Shown here in pieces: positions 23,760 through 26,170 of a stretch of DNA of 26,170 bases; positions within the stretch are counted from its first letter, which is position 1; each line of letters starts with the position of its first letter. The notes under the pieces are model-generated. The model did not search any database. It saw nothing but the letters and a program-made list of their open reading frames with translations, and had not been told where the DNA came from. The DNA comes from JAGKXC01 sp964554385 (GTDB lineage: Bacteria; Bacteroidota; Bacteroidia; NS11-12g; UBA955), in contig CAZKOM010000023.1 of assembly GCA_964554385.1 (NCBI GenBank), forward strand, positions 1 through 26,170, read 5' to 3'. The position numbers and the translations under genes are program-made.

Positions 23760-24509
23760 ATGGCGAAAAATCCCTTGGTAATAATACCAACCTACAACGA
23801 AATTGAAAACATCGAAAAAATGGTTCGCACGGTGTTTGCCTTGCCCAGAATTATCGATTTATTAGTTGTAGACGATAATTCGCCCGATGGAACTGCACAA
23901 TGTGTGGAAGGTTTAATGTCGGAATTCAACACAGCAACGGATGAAGGACAACCAAGATTAAACATCTTAAAAAGACAAGGTAAAAACGGATTAGGCACTG
24001 CCTACATTGCCGGATTTCATTGGGCTTTAGACAAGGGCTACGAGTATATCTGTGAAATGGATTGCGACTTCTCGCACCCTGTAGATCAACTCCCAAACTT
24101 AATAGCGAAATGCGAAAATGGTGCGGACGTGTGTGTTGGATCTCGTTATGTTGGCGGAGTGGTTAATGTTGTTAATTGGCCAATGGGACGCGTATTGATG
24201 AGTTATTATGCGTCAAAATATGTCCAATTTATCACCGGATTAAAAATTGCCGATACTACAGCCGGTTTTGTATGCTATAAGCGGGGTGTTCTTGAAAATA
24301 TCAACATCGACAAGATCAAATTCCGCGGATATGCCTTCCAAATTGAAATGAAATTCCGATCCAAAAAGAAGGGATTTTCTATTGTTGAACATCCTATTAT
24401 TTTCACCGATAGAACTGCTGGAACTTCTAAAATGAGTACAAAAATTTTCCGCGAAGCACTGTTCGGTGTAATTGAATTAAAGTTAAAGAGTATTTTCGGA
24501 CAGATTTAA
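23760..24509 (+). CDS. Polyprenol-phosphate mannose synthase-like glycosyltransferase (GT2)
   Basis: A soluble 249-residue family-2 glycosyltransferase of the DPM1 type, which moves mannose (or a related sugar) from a nucleotide sugar to polyprenyl phosphate on the inner face of the membrane. Signatures: VIIPTYNEIENIE (7-19), VVDDNSPDGT (36-45), GLGTAYIAGF (77-86), the metal-binding MDCDFSHP (100-107), GSRYVGG (127-133), and DTTAGFVCYKR with YAFQIEM further on. There is no membrane domain, unlike ArnC-type enzymes. It is followed 25 bases later by a GT39-like membrane protein on the same strand, so the lipid-linked sugar it makes is probably the donor for that protein. Confidence 0.88.
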   Translation: MAKNPLVIIPTYNEIENIEKMVRTVFALPRIIDLLVVDDNSPDGTAQCVEGLMSEFNTATDEGQPRLNILKRQGKNGLGTAYIAGFHWALDKGYEYICEMDCDFSHPVDQLPNLIAKCENGADVCVGSRYVGGVVNVVNWPMGRVLMSYYASKYVQFITGLKIADTTAGFVCYKRGVLENINIDKIKFRGYAFQIEMKFRSKKKGFSIVEHPIIFTDRTAGTSKMSTKIFREALFGVIELKLKSIFGQI

Positions 24510-24534
24510 CTGTCTCATATTTCTGTAACTTTAA

Positions 24535-26097
24535 ATGCCCCCAAAACAAGACATTAAGAAGGATCTTTTTTCAGCGCTCTTTGTAGCGGTAGCATCGTAT
24601 CTTTTTATTTCCATAACCAAGAATCCCTTTCCACTCACTTCGGATGAATGTTTTTCCTTGTACCACGCTCAATTCCCTATTCCCACAATTTGGAAAGAAT
24701 TAAGTAAGGGAAACAATCCCCCATTATTTGAAACAGTTCTTCACTTTTGGATACATGTTTCGGGATACACGGAAGTTGCTATAAGAAACCTACCAACCAT
24801 TATAACCTCAATAACAGCAGGATTACTTTGGCTACTTTCACAGCAAATAAACAAATCCAAATTAGCCAATGCACTTGCAGTATTATTTTTTGTAGGCAGT
24901 AATACAATCTTGCTATTCTCGCAGGAAATTAGGGCGTATAGCTTACTCTTGTTATTTACAGTTTTAGTTCAACTTTTATGGTTAACTCCAACGATTAATA
25001 AGACTAAACTCCATAAGGTATTGTGGGCCATTTGTGCCGCGGCCTTGGTATATACCCATTTTTTTGGTTTTTGGATATTGTTAATCCAAGGGCTTTTTGA
25101 ACTATCAGAATTAATAAATCAAATAAAACAAACACCCTCCAGTAAAAGGAAAATTGGACAAACAATTGTAGCACAATTTTGGCCTTGGTTGATATTATTA
25201 TTCTTATATGCCCCATATTTACAAGTAGTGATATTCCGATTCGTGGACTCTGCCAGCAGTGGGACATGGATGGAACCTGCTCCATGGGCAGCCCCTTATT
25301 TTACTTTATGGAAGTTCACCAATATTCCTGTGGCCGTCTTCCCTACAATCCTACTGTTACTGATAAATATTAAATCGGTAATATCAAGAAGTCCAATCGA
25401 CGCGAATAATAATGCCGATACCAACAAAACTGAAAAATATCTAATAGCAAGTTTTTTGATTCCTTTCTTGGGAATGTGGTTAATAAGTTTGCCAAGCCCT
25501 TGGTGTGTTCCAATGTTCAACGAGCGATATGCAAGTTTTGTGCTACCCTCCTTAGCACTTGCTGTTGCTTCCCCTTTGAAAGGAATTAATATTTCCCTTT
25601 CAAGTATTTCCAAAAATAAAGCACTTCTTTTTCTGTGGCTGATTTTATTAATTAGTCAGTTTCGTTTTAGAACTATTACAGTTAACCAAAATATCGATGT
25701 TACTACTGCGGTATCGGAAGTAAAAAACAAAAAGAATGCTTCAGTGATATTAGAACCCGATCATGCCGCTTTCCAATGGTTGTATTATACCAATCAAACC
25801 AAATTTAAACATTGGCGTTCCGATTCTATCTATCATCACATGGCACAGCAATTAATTCAAGAAAAAGTCTACATTCTGAAAACCCAAAAGAGTTTGGATA
25901 GTTTCGGATTAACAAAACATACACCTCTTTTTTATATCCATTTAGACAACCGAAAAAACAAACATACCGAATTGATTGAGGATCAACTAAAACAAAAATT
26001 TCAAGTTCAACCCTTTCCTCTCCGAAATGATAAAACCGCTATAAATCACCTCACTTCAAAAACATCTGAAATCTGGTTACTTCAGCCCCAACCATAA
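24535..26097 (+). CDS. GT39-like (PMT_2) multi-pass glycosyltransferase
   Basis: A 520-residue GT-C fold membrane protein with about ten hydrophobic segments between 12 and 385, then a soluble C-terminal domain of about 130 residues facing the periplasm. The first outer loop has the conserved acidic pair Asp37-Glu38 (TSDECFSLYH) and GNNPPLFETVLHFW (59-72), and the next conserved site is SQEIRAYSLLLL. These are the hallmarks of PMT/ArnT relatives, which take a sugar from polyprenyl phosphate and add it to proteins, lipids or glycans. The donor is plausibly the product of the preceding GT2. The acceptor is not readable from sequence. TAACTTTA just before the ATG is one mismatch from a -7 box, so it may also have its own promoter. 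Confidence 0.85.
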   Translation: MPPKQDIKKDLFSALFVAVASYLFISITKNPFPLTSDECFSLYHAQFPIPTIWKELSKGNNPPLFETVLHFWIHVSGYTEVAIRNLPTIITSITAGLLWLLSQQINKSKLANALAVLFFVGSNTILLFSQEIRAYSLLLLFTVLVQLLWLTPTINKTKLHKVLWAICAAALVYTHFFGFWILLIQGLFELSELINQIKQTPSSKRKIGQTIVAQFWPWLILLFLYAPYLQVVIFRFVDSASSGTWMEPAPWAAPYFTLWKFTNIPVAVFPTILLLLINIKSVISRSPIDANNNADTNKTEKYLIASFLIPFLGMWLISLPSPWCVPMFNERYASFVLPSLALAVASPLKGINISLSSISKNKALLFLWLILLISQFRFRTITVNQNIDVTTAVSEVKNKKNASVILEPDHAAFQWLYYTNQTKFKHWRSDSIYHHMAQQLIQEKVYILKTQKSLDSFGLTKHTPLFYIHLDNRKNKHTELIEDQLKQKFQVQPFPLRNDKTAINHLTSKTSEIWLLQPQP

Positions 26098-26123
26098 ATT
26101 CATCATCCCAATACAGAATGAAA

Positions 26124-26145
26124 TTTGAATTTTAATAAATTCAAA
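26124..26145. terminator. AT-rich hairpin after the GT39-like gene
   Basis: TTTGAATTT, TAAT, AAATTCAAA is a perfect 9-bp inverted repeat 26 bases after the stop. It is almost all A/T and has no T tract, so termination is uncertain. Confidence 0.35.
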
Positions 26146-26170
26146 GTAGCTTGTTCGCATCTACTTACTT

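Overview
The window reads as chromosome from a member of the Bacteroidota, most likely Flavobacteriales or a close relative. Evidence: a PorT-family barrel of the type IX secretion system next to menaquinone methyltransferase ubiE/menG, a DUF4249-like lipoprotein, Bacteroidota-style Tgt and LptF/G proteins, few Shine-Dalgarno sites, and many start codons sitting a few bases after a TAnnTTTG -7 box, the consensus known for this phylum. No rRNA, tRNA, CRISPR array, prophage or insertion sequence was seen. Most genes are housekeeping; no complete new multi-gene system can be claimed.

Layout. 1-103: 5' end of a secreted-protein gene on the minus strand. 258-1362 (-): folE and a PTPS/QueD-family gene, overlapping. 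1488-2144 (+): small transaldolase, then a clear terminator. 2345-2617 (+): a LysR-type DNA-binding domain with no effector domain. 2682-4043 (-): panB and a GNAT acetyltransferase. 4148-5143 (+): lipoprotein. 5333-7269 (+): dnaK, interrupted only by a 10-N scaffold spacer. 7466-8101 (+): membrane-anchored unknown. 8123-8205: degenerate 12-bp tandem repeat. 8353-10257 (-): Nif3-family protein with a zinc-ribbon coiled-coil protein. 10299-11558 (+): RlmI-like methyltransferase. 11570-14865 (-): four unknown exported proteins, two of them paralogues. 14941-18906 (-): ubiE/menG, porT, tgt, lptF/G family. 18981-19574 (+): engB. 19690-22535 (-): hisS and hutH. 22637-23149 (+): TlpA-like thioredoxin. 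23205-23744 (-): GmhB-like HAD phosphatase. 23760-26097 (+): polyprenyl-phosphate-mannose synthase-like GT2 and a GT39-like membrane glycosyltransferase.

How the genes fit together. FolE supplies dihydroneopterin triphosphate to the PTPS-family enzyme; the product could feed queuosine (a tgt is present, though remote) or a tetrahydropterin, and the active-site spacing leaves both open. The ubiE-porT-tgt-lptF/G run mixes menaquinone synthesis, secretion, tRNA modification and LPS transport, a packing by co-transcription rather than by pathway. The GT2/GT39 pair looks like lipid-linked sugar donor synthesis followed by transfer of that sugar on the outer face of the inner membrane. The points most worth a second look are a Tgt without any of its four zinc ligands, the LysR domain on its own, the eukaryote-like PTPS motif, the 12-bp repeat, the tandem surface-protein paralogues, and the artefactual gap in dnaK.
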